Shown in pieces: positions 51,680 through 63,660 of a stretch of DNA of 64,000 nt. The notes under the pieces were generated by a model. That model was not told where the DNA came from, made no database searches, and worked only from the letters and a program-made list of their open reading frames with translations. The first letter of the stretch is position 1; every line of letters starts with the position of its first letter. Both the position numbers and the translations under genes were made by a program. Origin of the DNA: Crambe crambe (Eukaryota > Porifera > Demospongiae > Poecilosclerida > Crambeidae); assembly GCA_963924555.1 (NCBI GenBank), contig OZ004593.1, positions 2,538,480 through 2,602,479 on the forward strand, read 5' to 3'.

Positions 51680-52113
51680 ACGTGAAATGTATTAAAAGGC
51701 TAGTCACTTCTAGTCACTTTTGTGTTCATGAACTACAATAAGAATATAAGAATACTTTCAGTATCTATATTATCATGAGACTTGATTTTGGTATGGCTTA
51801 TAGCTAAAGGCTTACTTAAATTATGGCTAAAGCTTTATTGTCACTTTAAATATTGATATTGTCTCTATAATGACTACATGTACAGTGTACATATACTGTA
51901 AAAACCTAAAGCTTTATAGTGATATTGTCATGAGACTTGAGTTTAAACTAACTAATGACTAGCTACATACACTGTAAAAACAAGAGTGTGTACTTTATAC
52001 CACAGGAATGTTCCCTGTAAATAGTATACGTATGCAGTTTATGCCTTACTGTTTATAGAGAGCATTCCTTAGATATGCAATACACACTTTCATTTTTAGA
52101 GTGTAGGTTTGTA
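51680..52113. other. Spacer upstream of CRM-15 with foldback E3
   Basis: I see no gene. Foldback family E copy 3 occupies about 51,971-52,103 (arms TGTAAAAACAAGAGTGTGTA and TACACACTTTCATTTTTAGA) with a second dyad inside it (GGAATGTTCCCTGTAAATAG facing CTATAGAGAGCATTCC-like sequence). Direct copies of AAGCTTTAT/ATTGTCATGAGACTTGA are at 51,775 and 51,928. Confidence 0.55.
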
Positions 52114-52390
52114 TTAAGTATGAGTGTGTGTGTGTATAGATACTCTGTTACTAACCGTTGGGAATTATGGACTGTTTTCTTTTAAGTATGAGTGTGTGTG
52201 TAACTATAGATACTCTGTAACTATTGTCTGTTTTCTTTTAAGTATGAGTGTGTGTGTATAGATACTCTGTTACTAACCGTTGGGAATTATGGACTGTTTT
52301 CTTTTAAGTATGAGTGTGTGTGTAACTATAGATACTCTGTAACTATGGTCTGTTTTCTTTTAAGTATGAGTGTGTGTGTATAGATACTCT
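52114..52390. repeat. Minisatellite with alternating A-B-A-B units
   Basis: Two related units alternate. The longer has CTGTTACTAACCGTTGGGAA and the shorter has AACTATAGATACTCTGTAAC. All begin AAGTATGAGTGTGTGTGT and end GTCTGTTTTCTTTT-like. The order is long, short, long, short, partial, giving a higher-order period of about 122 bp. Confidence 0.9.
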
Positions 52391-52394
52391 GTAT

Positions 52395-52500
52395 CCACAC
52401 AGAGTAATTGAAAACAGGATGATGTGCATGGAACTGTGGTACTTGTTTCTGTAAGGTCTGAACAAGCAGAGGAGGATTAAGGGGAGAATGTTGAATACAG
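52395..52500 (-). pseudogene. CRM-16, short relic
   Basis: On the minus strand, VFNILPLILLCL (membrane segment 5) is joined directly to FRPYRNKYHSSMHIILFSIT (the loop before membrane segment 8), so about 85 codons are deleted between them. Nothing else of the gene remains. It borders the minisatellite and is the outermost trace of the cluster on the ATR side. Confidence 0.8.
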
Positions 52501-52741
52501 TGGAACCTCTAAATGTGGACACCTTTGGGACCATTGGATTCATTAACTATTAATTTATTCATTGGTTTACTGCATTGCTTTGACCATATTAAAGCTTTGA
52601 CCATCTGTTGTTGTTTATTTGTTTGGTACAATTATTGATAGTCATACCCCATAATTAGCTACCCATTACCCACTGCCTGTATACAATTATTCACTCCAGA
52701 GAATTTTGACATTGCTGGCTTCTTTCACTGACCATTTTGCC
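52497..52741. other. Spacer between CRM-16 and ATR
   Basis: It starts with ACAGTGGAACCTCTAAATGT, whose complement resembles GGAGGTTCTACTGTACTG at 60,654-60,671. Both look like ends of pogo/Tigger-type elements, but no complete element is visible. The remainder is the presumed ATR promoter region. Confidence 0.35.
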
Positions 52742-55700
52742 ATGGGAAGTAAAGTGGAGATTGATCACCTCACCTGGTGTACAGTAGCACTAATGGAAGT
52801 CCCCGCCACTTTAGCCAGCACCAAAAACAAAAGGTATATATAATTATAGCTTTAATTATTTGGGAGATATTGATTTTTGTGGTATTAATCCTGTAGCTTT
52901 CTCTTTTTCCTCACAATTGGAGCTATAACTATATAATGTAGTGCATTTTTATTATCATTTGTGAACAATGCTATGATAATTATATGCTATTACAGTGAAC
53001 AGGTTGAGTTTGAAGTCAGCCTCATCAAAGCTCTGAGAGCACTGTTCCTCCCAGTGAAAGGTGAAGCTGTTGCTGTGCTTAGGTTCTGGGCTCTTCTCTC
53101 TGTCAATCTGATTGCTAATTTAGATATCCACATCTTCCCTCAACTTGCTTCAGGATTCCAGGTATGCCTATAAATATTAATAAGAGTAGTTTTAACTTAG
53201 GGAATGTGGAAAATGTCTACTATGTTATATATTTATTTTGTATGTACATATGTCTTAACATTATAGTTTCTTTCTGTGACAATCCTGCATGGGTTAACCG
53301 AGCATGCACACTCGCCCCACAATATATACTTGCATTTCCCTAGTAGAATGGCTTCTGTCAGTAATGGTTCAACTATTCTCTACACTTAATTCCTATGCAT
53401 GTAGCCACTAGATGAAAATTCAACCTGGAGTATCACATTACATTACAGAGTGGTTGGTTGTTTTCTGTCATCCTGTCTGTCTGTCTGTGTCTATCTCTCT
53501 GCATCTATGTCTGTTTGTTTGTTTGTCTTCGTTGATTTGCTCTTTTGTGTTTCTGATTTAAAAGGAATTTATTGGAGAATTATTACTGAAATGCAACCAA
53601 CTTGATATTGGAGAGGATGGAGCTCAGAAGATCTTAGCTCTTTTTGGAAAGACTTCTAATTTACAGGTATATTTCACCATGTAGCACAGCTGTAGCTATA
53701 ATAGTAGCTAAGGAAGACAGCTAACTATACATCATAATCATATCCTCTTTAAAAATATAGCCTCTGATTCCTAGTCTTCTGTTCAAGATAAAGAAGGCTG
53801 TTTCCCAGGTATATGAACTTTCTTTAAAAAGTAACATGCCACTTAACTTGATCTTAAAATTTGCTGCAGATACCAGATCGTGGTGAGACATGGTAAGTAT
53901 ATGTGCATATATATGCACTGGTATTCAATGATGATGCCTTTTATGCTGTTTCATGTATTAAAGTGAGGATGCTACTCGTGCCAAGAGACCTAAGTTTGAA
54001 GAGAGAAAATCACTTCATAGAAGCAGGCTCGTGAAAAAGTATGTGAATTTCATAAAACGTACTGCTACCATGATTTATCACACATGCAGATATCCAGTAC
54101 CTGTTCTGCCTGAATTAGTGATGTTACTCGTTGAAAAAACAAGCATATGTGCCTCAGAGATCACTTACCTCTGTGACCCATCGAAATCAGAAATGGAAGA
54201 GAGGGATATAAACCAGGTGCAGAACATCATGCATGGCTATATACATGTAGGTATAGATAAGATGCATTTCAGTTTCATAAACAAGGTAAGGAGGACTCAA
54301 ATCCTCATCGATTCTGAGGCACATACTTAGCCAAATAGCTAGCTAGCTATAGTATAGCTCTGAATAATTGTGGAACTAAAGATAACTGCTGGCCACTGCA
54401 ATGCATGTAAAGAGTCATTTATTATCGCTGCATACCTCATCTTATATTTTTATAGTTGAAGTGCTGCTTAGAAGGAGTGAGAGCAGGTTTGGATGTGTAT
54501 GCTAGAGTGTCTCTAGTTGTGGAGGACATGTCTCTCTTGCTGTGGTGGAGTACAGACCAGCTCAAACAGCTCTGCAACAGCTGGGAGATGTGTCTCTATG
54601 CTGCAACTGCCTGCAGTTTTGGGGAAGCTGAGTCATACAAGAAAGTCTATTTCAATGAGGTGCATTTAAGAGACACATAAGCTTACAGAAGACTAAGGAA
54701 AGCTGTGGTAGTTCTTAGCATTATTTTATCATTATATGTAGTTGTTTGGAAAGGTTCTGGATTGTATCGGAGCTTTGGGTATTTGCATCACCAGTAAGTT
54801 CTCTGAATGAGTTAATTAAGCATGACAATTAATTTAATACTACATGTGTGTATTATGTGTGTAGCTGGCACTTCCATCAATCCTGTTTTAGTGGATCGCT
54901 CTGTGTGGATCTCCACCCTATTGTGGCAGCAGGTCAGACGATTGATTTATATAGCTATAGCTGAGTAACTTGGATTCTAGCACTTTTTAGTTTGTGTACC
55001 CTTAAAATTGGGTTTCCAGGCTATAGACACTCTTACATAGATGCAGTAGTTGACATGTTGTTATTGTTTGTTTGTTTGTTTGTTGTGTTTATCTGTTTGT
55101 CTGTTTCATAGTGTACCTCACCTCGAGATTCCTTGGTGGCTGGAAGTAGTCTCAAGCAAATTCAATGTCAGTTTCTGCAGAAATCAACACAAGAACTTGC
55201 TGATATCAGTAAGTTTACCTGTGGTCGAAGACAGATTCTAAGTTGCTTTGAAATGTGTATGTATTTAAATATAGATTCAAAGTGTAATAGCCTGCACACC
55301 TTGGCTAACCTTCCCAAGTACACTGCCACAGCTCTCAAAGTGACTGCTTTCACAAATGCACTTGTAAGCTTATTAACACCCACAAAATAGATCTCTTATA
55401 ATAATTACTCTATACAGAGAGGCAACAATCTGCAGCTGTTATCAGTGGCTCTTAGATGCACCTCACTTGCCATGACCACACTGGACAAACCTAATACTTA
55501 CTCACTAGCAGAATGCTTCAGGTGAGAAGGGATTGTTATAATTATTTCACTAGTGCTTGAAATAAGGCACTAGCTCTGATCATAATATAGTCCTGGCTTT
55601 TGGAATTGGACCATGGTAATATAGGCCAGATATAGATGGGAAGATTAGTCAGAAATTATTAAATTTGTGTCAGGCTGTTGTTATTTCAAACATTTGTATA

Positions 55701-58700
55701 CAGTATGATAAGTAGCTGATAGTTACATAATGTTCTTCTCTGCAGTCATATTCCTGTAGAAGATCAGGAAGTTCAAAAGATTTTGATAGAGGAACTGGTA
55801 CCTCTTTCACTTTCATCAATGAAGGTGGACATGAAAAGGTATTTCAGCTCTAGCACGAGGACATGTTATCAATTTTTTCCTTCTTATCAGAGTTCACACC
55901 GATAATGAATTCTCATTACCTGTTCATAAATGCTGCAAATTAAAACCCAAGGCCGATGGTGAGTATACTAATACATCCAGTCAGTAATTATTCCCAAGGA
56001 CCGGCCCTTTTTCCATAAGCAAGTGTGCAAGTAGCTATGTTTTCTTTTGACTGTTTGTTCTCCTGTGTAGTAGGTTTATTCTTCCTAGGTAGAAATCAAA
56101 ATTTGATCATTCATCTTTTGGCAATTCTCTGTTAGCATTATTATTTTTTTCACAGTTGAAAAAGTTAATTCAAAGCTCCTTATCGCTATTCTAAACCTTC
56201 TGACCAGAGTTACTGACACTCGCCTATTAATAGGTACAGTCACATTATTAATCTCAACCTCTGATGTCTGATAATCAGTTCTTGTCTTACAGCTTTGGTG
56301 GAGAATCTCTCTCATATTTCTACTTTCATTGGTAAGTATATATTACCAGCATTATGGGGTGAGCTTATACACATGACATATTTTGTGATAGGATAAGCTA
56401 TTATAGCAAATTAAAAAGCAAGGCAGGAATATTTTTTAAACCGGGTCTAATTTGGCCATAATAATAATTGCAGATGACCAATCTCCTATTCATTCCAAGT
56501 GCCTTGCCTTCTTCTCCCATAATGATGCTACGTTACGCCAAGCTGTCAGGTAGGAATAAAGCCATACCAGCATGCTTGGGTATCAGTATGTATGTACATA
56601 TGTATGCTTTTTTTTTGTTTTATTTTTTTTGTTTGTTTGTTTGTTTGTTTGTTTGTTTCACTAGTACTCATATTGGTTTGTTCTTTGCTGACCGGAACCC
56701 TTCCTTGGAGACTTCCCAGTTGAATAAGCACCCTGTCATCCAGAAGTTGAACGAAAGCTTTGCAAGTGGAGAGAGCAATAAAGATACTGGGTAAATTCAA
56801 CCGATGTATACTACATAGCTGGAAATTTTCATGCATGGGGTAAAGTTTTCATGCCAATGCAAGGATATGCTTCTTTTTGTAAAATTTTTACCCAACAAAA
56901 ATAATTATAGTACATACAAACCTAATGATCCTAAATGAAATATCAGATGTAGCCACTTTTCCATAACTCACTACTGTCAAGCTACCACTCTTTTTAAATG
57001 CTCAACAGATTGCAGGTTTTTGCGGTCGTCTCTTTTGGGAACATAGCAAGGTAATAGTTTTAGCAGTTATAAAGCTAGTAATTCGAGTGTATTGTGCTGA
57101 TAATTTCAGATTCGCTGAAGGAAATTTGTTTATCACTTGTCTCTATTCACTGCTTATCTTTGTTCTTGAACCTTCCCATATCGTCAAGGCAACTGCACAT
57201 AACCAAGTAAGAATAGAGCTACAGCTAGTTTCAAGTATCTAAGGTAATCTTTTCATGCAGTTAAAAGCAGCTGCAAAGTCTCACAATTTAACACTCATGA
57301 AGATGCTTTCACAGTATAAAATGCCAATATGCCAAGTAAGCCATTAATAAAGTCATAATATGTGTGTGGATAGCTTCTTCTTTTTTCTTTTTTCTTTTTT
57401 GTATAGTTTTTGCTTAGAGTAACTTGTGAGCAGACGACTCGAGCACTTTCTACAGTCAAGAAGGCAAACTTATTTCATCAAGTATAGCATTTAATTTCAT
57501 GTATTGAATAGCTACATTACATGTACTTAAAATTGTGCAGGTTGCTCTTGCATTTGGGATCGAGAATATAAAGCAATTCTTCGAAGTAAGGGCTAATGTT
57601 TTTTAAGATGTCTTTGACTTCAGTGCATGCATGTTCTGTCAGATTCTCCGTGATGTTCTTATACCTTTGCTGGTGTGCTCTGCCTCTCCAGAGTCTTCTC
57701 AAATATTGAAGTTCATCGCAACACAAATGAACACAGTGAATGTTTTAACTACAGGACTAGAGATTGCCATAGTTAATCAACAGTATTAGCTAATAACACT
57801 AAAATTCCATAGCTGGCTACTCAATTGATACTCTGGTTCATAATCAGCTTTCCATTGACTCTGTTGCTGTAGATATCTCGGTCTCTTCTGGTGGAATCCA
57901 TTAAGCATATTTACCTACACATTGTCAAGAATGGTCAACAGCAAGACCTGAACACTGCTTCTAAATTTCTAAAGGTAAAATATATACCTAGCTCTATATG
58001 TACAAATATTAATCAACATGAAATAGCTAGCTATAGATTTTCCTCTTAGCTTTTGGTATTCTCATATTCCCATGATTATACAATTTTAGTCAGAGGCTAA
58101 CTTCGAGATGACAGAACTTTTGCAAACAGACATCAAAAGCATCCTGAACTTGCTCCTCCTGCACTTAACCAGCCACCATAGAAGGGTCCTAGCTGCAATC
58201 AAACTCCTGGCTGAAATGAACCAGAGCAGCATGGTCTGCGATGCAGATGATAAAATTGTATGAAATTAAATCATGGCAAGAGTTCTTAATTATTTTTTAC
58301 TTGATTCAGCCTGAGTATCTTCACCCCCATCTTCATGGGATAGTGGCGTATTTCAATTTCGTTCTAGTGAGACTGGATTACTTTGAAAATAGTGAAAAGG
58401 GCAAACAGGTGAGAATACTATGCACAATCATGTGACTGTAATTAGAGTGAACACAGCAAGTCCCACACAAAGTTGGCTTATGGAAAGCCTCATTTCTTAC
58501 GTATAAATATTGTGAGAGAGAGAGAGACTTATGCTTCCAACTGCAATGCTCACATGCATACAGTGATTAAACAGACAGTTTCTCATTAAATTGAATGAAA
58601 TACAATTATTGAGGACTCACATTAAGTATGTTGCAGGCCATAGGAAGCTTGATTGAACTGATGAAAATCATGGGGCCAAAATATATCACAAATGTCAGAA

Positions 58701-59571
58701 TGAAGATCATTGCCATGCTCAGGTAAAAGGTCATTGAAGACTGCTTTTTTTAAAATTTTATTATGTAACAATTATAATGTTCTTCACTAGACATTGCCTA
58801 ACATTCAGTGATCCTGAAGTAATTGGGATCACTCTGTCTGCTTGGAACTGTTTTATCAACTGGTGAGTCTTCAAAATCGAAACTATATTTAGGTAAAGGG
58901 TCCAATTTGAGATCAAGTAGCACTTAACGCTGATGCTATTTCTGATGGCCAGAAGATGACCAGTGATGCATGAACTCTCCTCTTGATTTGATAATAATTG
59001 TTATAGTGTGGAGCTTGATTCTCTGGGTCCACTGTTGGGACAGATTGTTGTGGCTCTCTCTCCCATGATTCCTGAACACCCTCAAACTGTGGCCGAAATA
59101 TTCGAGTTCTTGATCGTCAAAAACAAGTAATCACTCTATGGAATAATGTCATGTTCATAATCAATTGTTGCAATAAAGTAAATGAGTTAATTTTTACGTC
59201 ATAAACGTAATCTGGCTCTATGTGTGTGATGATGTGCATTGTCATTTTAGATCTATCATTAGTCCTTTCTTCAATGGGATATACCTGATGCCTGATACCC
59301 CTGAGCTGACTAATGTGAATAAAATCTTGAAGGAACACTTGAATAGCAGGTAGATCATTTTAAAAATACCATAATAACCTTACCTGATGCTTGATACTCC
59401 TAAGCATATGTAGCTTAAGGTAACAAAATTGATTAATTTAGCAGCTACAAAGAAATTTTCAGCCAATACACTGTATTTCAAAACAATATCAGTTTGAACT
59501 TTGAACTAGTACCCATTAATAATAGTAACCTTAAGGTATATAGGGCTTTTTGTTTGTTTGTTTGTTTTGTT

Positions 59572-59604
<33 letters not shown>

Positions 59605-62483
59605 CCTGGTATGAGAAACAAAACCAGCAGTCATCTATACATATTATGTTTAAAACTATAGTTTTCTTGAGCGTATCCATCATGTGTTGAAGGGTGTCCT
59701 GCACGAGAGGTCAGATGTCAGAAGCCATGCCTTGAAAGCTCTCCATAAACTACTCAAGACCAACAGAGTAACTTGGCAGCAACAGAATTGATCATATATA
59801 GAGCAATCATTATAATATAACCATCACTTTTTCTAGACCGAGCTTGAGAAGTACATAATGGGGAGCGATACAGTTGACCCTATCATTACTGAAATAGTGA
59901 CCACTGTAAGTTTATGTCAGAGTTTTATGAGTATAGCTAGCTAGTAGGTCTTAGAGATATAAGTTTACTAGTTGGATGGTTTTATTGAGACAACCTGAGG
60001 ATGTGGCAATTCCATTAGTGAATTAACTGCAAAAAAATAACAAATTTATTGATCATCTGATTTTTAGCTTCTTCGTAGTTTGCGAGGTGCTAGTGCTGAA
60101 TTGAGAGAAGACTATGGCATATGCTTTGGAGAGCTGGGTGCCATTGACCATGGAAAGTAAGTCAAGACACCTATATATATAATAATTAGTCTTTATTCAA
60201 TTTATTACACAGGTTGGAAATCCCAATTGCATCACAGATTCAAATAGTGCCTTTTTATGAGGTTTGACGAGTTACAACTTTTCAATGAACCATAAAAATG
60301 CATGTGGTCTGAGTAATGTGACATGCAAGCTACTGCATATCCTTCAATTGCATGGCTATGAATAGTCAAATGGATAACTATTAAGTAAGAGTGCCAACAC
60401 ACTCGATATCCCTATTTATAGCTACAACTAGCTGGTCTATTATTTGTGATTATGATCGTAATAGATGGATGCTGATTTCACTGTGGACCTATTGGGTGAA
60501 TTGGTCAGGGCTTATCTTGCAGCCACAAATATACGCTACCAAGCAAGTTTTTAACTATAATAAATCTCCAAATAAAAGAGATAAGATAATGAACATGAAC
60601 ACATGCACCCTGAACACATATGCCCCATGACCACATGCACCCTGGTATCTATGGAGGTTCTACTGTACTGTAACCATTGTAAACTTCTGCACGTTTGTCT
60701 CCTCTTTCAGGATTGCTGTGCCTTTGCCATGCAAGAGATTTTATCGCTCTTTCAATGTGGGAGTGAAAATCCTGAAAGGTGAGCTGAACAAACCAATAAA
60801 TACTCAATCACTAGTCAGTTTCCAAGGTCCAATCAAAGATTTCGCTTAATGATCATGCTCTAAAAAATTTCATTACAGCATATAGCTTTATTCCTCTATG
60901 TAGCTAGCTATTTGAAGCTCTATAGCTAATATATAATTGTCCATCTCAAATATTTTGTTGTTGCTTATGTTCATTATTTCTGCAGTGAGGGTGCAAAGAT
61001 ATGGTCAACCTTATCTACAGAAAGCCAGGAAGTTTTGAGGCCCCACCTCACATCCAGGTGCTGCATGCATGAGTAAAACCCTGTTAGCTATTATTATCAT
61101 CATTATCTATCATACAGTTATTCTGCTTCAGTATCAAAGCCTGGAAAGCAAAAGCTACCCTTCTTTCAGCCATCCAAGAATTCTTTTACCTTTCATGACT
61201 GGATTAAACAGTGGTGCACATTCTTGATTCACAAAGTCAGTCTGTTTTAATAGCGAGTAGCTAGCGAGTCGGTCAATTTTAATAGTGAGTCAGTCAGTTC
61301 TTGAGTTTTGATAGCCAGTGTTGCTCAGGCTGGCTTGCAAGACCACTCATTATCTTATTTTTCCTTGCAGCTACCAGATAGCCAAACAAAAAAAATATTG
61401 CTTCCATGTAGTTTAGTATTTCAGGTGAATTTCTTCAGTTATCACAAGTTTTATGGTTTTTTTCACTGCTTCTTCCTTGTCTTATTAGCATGATAAGTCT
61501 CTGGCCATTTATCTGCTGCCTTATGTACTGATCACAATTCTGAAATTGTGTTCCAGTGACTTGAATCAACTGGTGCGTAAGTTATCACAGTGTCTTTTAT
61601 AATAGAATCCCATGTGTGTACATGATCCGATCTTCTTTTTTTTTCTGGAAGAACTTATCAGTGATATATACACAAATTCTATTCAAGGTGTGAAGTAGTT
61701 TTATCTTATCTGTATGGCATTTTTTATTCAGATTCATAAGGAGATATTGGCTGTTCTGAATCACTGTGTACAAAATAGAGATATTTGGCAAGAACAAACT
61801 GGTAATTTTTGTACTTGTTATAAGTACCAAGTTGTCATTATTATATTTTTGTATGCAGACTTGAGCATTATGTGTGCCCAAACTATCTTCACTGTTCTTG
61901 ACCACCTTCATGCTTGGGCTGTGGGCAAGAATAAAGCTGCTGTCATCCGGAGAATGAGAAATCAACCTCAGAAAGGTTAAGAGATGGTTTAAGAAGCTGC
62001 ACTAGTACTAATGGTACTTTGAATGTTGGGAGCAGTCTACTACAATGATTGAAAATGGTCTCCGTTACAGCTAGTAATCACTTAGATCATTATTATGCAG
62101 GCAACCCTCAAGAGATTTCCAATGTTTTTGAGTGCTTAAAGGCAATACCAAAAGTAAGACCTCTTGCACATGTTGTTGTTGTGTCGTCATTATTGTTATC
62201 ATCATTAGGAAACTTTGGCACACTCTGCTTTTCGCTGTCAAGCTTACACTCGATCTTTGATGTACTTGGAATCATACCTCAATCACTGCCCAACAGCAGT
62301 GCAAACTAACTTGGGTTTCTTGCAGGTACACTATTCAGTGAACCAGTATCCACATACTTGACCATTTTACTTTCCAGAAAATTTATGTAGCACTTGATGA
62401 TGATGACGGTGTGGCTGGCGTGGGTGCAGTGAGGAAGTCTAGCTCCACTCTCTCTGAACAAATACTGGAGTACGAGAGTGTTG
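52742..62483 (+). CDS. ATR: ATR checkpoint kinase, N-terminal two thirds (HEAT, UME and start of FAT)
   Basis: ATR is the PI3K-like kinase that senses single-stranded DNA and stalled replication forks in the nucleus. I infer about 45 exons from GT/AG signals and similarity: 52742-52833, 52996-53161, 53565-53666, 53761-53808, 53870-53892, 53964-54285, 54456-54659, 54742-54793, 54865-54932, 55112-55208, 55275-55363, 55418-55521, 55746-55838, 55891-55958, 56156-56233, 56293-56331, 56474-56549, 56665-56790, 57009-57050, 57110-57206, 57261-57335, 57407-57481, 57541-57585, 57643-57735, 57873-57974, 58090-58257, 58310-58408, 58637-58722, 58791-58862, 59007-59126, 59251-59349, 59662-59767, 59837-59905, 60068-60156, 60213-60261, 60711-60778, 60986-61057, 61118-61235, 61371-61424, 61489-61572, 61732-61801, 61859-61975, 62071-62153, 62209-62325, 62378-62483. 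These sum to 4,222 nt (about 1,407 codons) and keep one frame. Diagnostic matches include LGPLLGQIVVALSPMIPEHP (UME), FGELGAIDHG, YLLPYVLITILK and DDGVAGVGAVRK. The kinase domain is outside the window. The first 270 or so residues of typical ATR are not seen. Confidence 0.88.
60380..60671. repeat. Possible Tigger/pogo-like fragment in an ATR intron
   Basis: This intron is unusually long (60,262-60,710) and ends with GGAGGTTCTACTGTACTG. CAGTAGAACCTC-type termini are typical of pogo-family elements, and a similar motif lies at 52,497. I do not see a matching left end, so this is only a suspected fragment. Confidence 0.25.
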
Positions 62484-62920
62484 GTAAGTAGGATATGTTT
62501 ATCCAGACCACTGAAAACCCAAATTCAAAGGTGAGGTGGGTCAGTACAGGTAATCTATAACCCTTTACCATCCTTGGTTGGTAAAGGGTCACTGCAAGTA
62601 GCAACAAATTTTGGTTACTTCCACAAGGGCAAGGTTTTTTGTGATGCTAGATAACTGGTTTAGACTATGGTCACCTAGCACTAGTGGCTATTTTAAGTGA
62701 GGTTTCTATGTGTTTTCAAGTAGATGCATAATGTAGAACATAAAGAAAGAGTGGGTTTGTGATTGTGGCTAACTAACCACAAAGGATTTCCCCCACCACT
62801 AGCTATACTGCTGCAATAGTCTGGAGCAAAGCGAGGGTCTGGTGGCAAGCAGGCCATGTAGCTATTCTGACTGCAATCATTATGTACGTACACATGATAC
62901 CTGGTCTTTCATAATTGACT
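62484..62920. other. ATR intron or 3' sequence without visible exons
   Basis: After the donor at 62,484 (GTAAGT) I cannot find the next ATR exon, which should begin with the LLRDA-type block. A small dyad, ACCCTTTACCATCCTTGGTT facing GGTAAAGGGT, lies at 62,560-62,589. Confidence 0.5.
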
Positions 62921-63029
62921 ACAACTGTTGGAGGTTCCACCAACGACACCGTATAAACATAAGGAAGGTCCCTGACACCCCTCCCTCCTTCTTGGGGGCA
63001 GAGCCCTGGGTGGTATCCTCTTGTTCCCA

Positions 63030-63173
63030 TGCTTGTCTGGATAATCCATGAGCATTTCCATTATGGATTCCAGGTTGGTGTTGTACTGTATATTCAAAGG
63101 GCTGTAGAGCTGGTGCCCATCTTGTTACTCTGGCTCCACCGTATTTGATTGTGCTGAGGGAGGTACACTTCAA
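63030..63173 (-). pseudogene. Gypsy RNase H C-terminal fragment
   Basis: TIKYGGARVTRWAPALQPFE and the following NGNAHGLSRQ match the conserved end of Ty3/gypsy RNase H (usually RLxRWxxALQPYxFxxxYRPG followed by NADGLSR). The normal aspartate of NADGLSR is histidine here (NAHGLSR). There is no start codon context and no catalytic core. Confidence 0.65.
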
Positions 63174-63249
63174 AATATTTGATATTATGGAGGCGAGCCA
63201 ATAACTGCATCATTAGCTACCAAGGGATTTCCAAAAGTACTGAATGATC

Positions 63250-63270
63250 GCACTCTCTGATATAAAAGCT
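63250..63270 (-). repeat. Half of an AGAGAGTG hairpin
   Basis: GCACTCTCTGATATA, which on the minus strand reads TATATCAGAGAGTGC, is the outer half of the hairpin end found at 17,773, 18,849, 29,358 and 49,351. The second stem half is missing. Confidence 0.45.
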
Positions 63271-63404
63271 GTGACTACCAACACCTCCCAGATTCTTCAT
63301 CTCAGGTTACAGTTAATGGGGGAGAGCCTAGCAGGCCAGTGAGAATATTTGCCTGACCGATGCATGAAACACTGCTATAGTTACTAGTCTGTTAGACAAA
63401 ACAG

Positions 63405-63540
63405 GCTGGGATCCCCATATCTACGTAGGGACCCCCAAATCTACCATAGATCTATATCTACGTAGATTTAGGGATGGGGATCCCCAACATAGATTTGGGG
63501 ACAGGGGTCCCTAAAATAGGGGGTCCCCAAAATTTTGACA
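63405..63540. repeat. GGGGA/TCCCC dyad-rich stretch
   Basis: Overlapping inverted motifs GGGATCCCC, CTACGTAG, AGATCTA and GGGGACCCCC-type words pack at least four dyads into 130 bp, within the leader of the deleted gypsy element. It is non-coding. Confidence 0.7.
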
Positions 63541-63660
63541 CCAGGTCTCGACTATTGCACTCAGTCTTATCACTCGCTTCTAGGTCTCTGCTTCTCAGTG
63601 CCTCTCTTGTAACAAACTGAGCTCCACACGCTGCCACCAGATGTTGGAGGTTCCACCAAT

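Larger units (their letters stand above)
62921..63660 (-). mobile_element. Internally deleted Ty3/gypsy element
   Basis: On the minus strand, a sequence ending GGTGGAACCTCCAACA (63,642-63,660) is followed by TCTGGTGGCAGCGTGTGG, which looks like an LTR end and primer-binding site. A leader runs to about 63,250. Then comes a reading frame with GGARVTRWAPALQPFEYTVQ and HQPGIHNGNAHGLSRQAW (63,150-63,030), the end of a gypsy RNase H domain. The same GGTGGAACCTCCAACA end recurs at 62,927-62,942. So gag, protease, reverse transcriptase and integrase are deleted and only the ends remain. The upstream LTR extends beyond 63,660 towards or past the window edge. Confidence 0.65.

Noticed and set aside
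53440..53540. TGTCTGTCTGTCTG and GTTTGTTTG tracts in ATR introns (also 55,064, 56,630, 59,550).
   Set aside because: They are ordinary intronic low-complexity polypyrimidine or GTTT repeats, not separate elements.
54217..54285. Splice donor at 54,217 (CCAG/GTGCAG) as an earlier end of the sixth ATR exon.
   Set aside because: Both donors keep the frame, but ACAAG/GTAAGG at 54,286 is the stronger signal, so I used it. Transcript data could reverse this.
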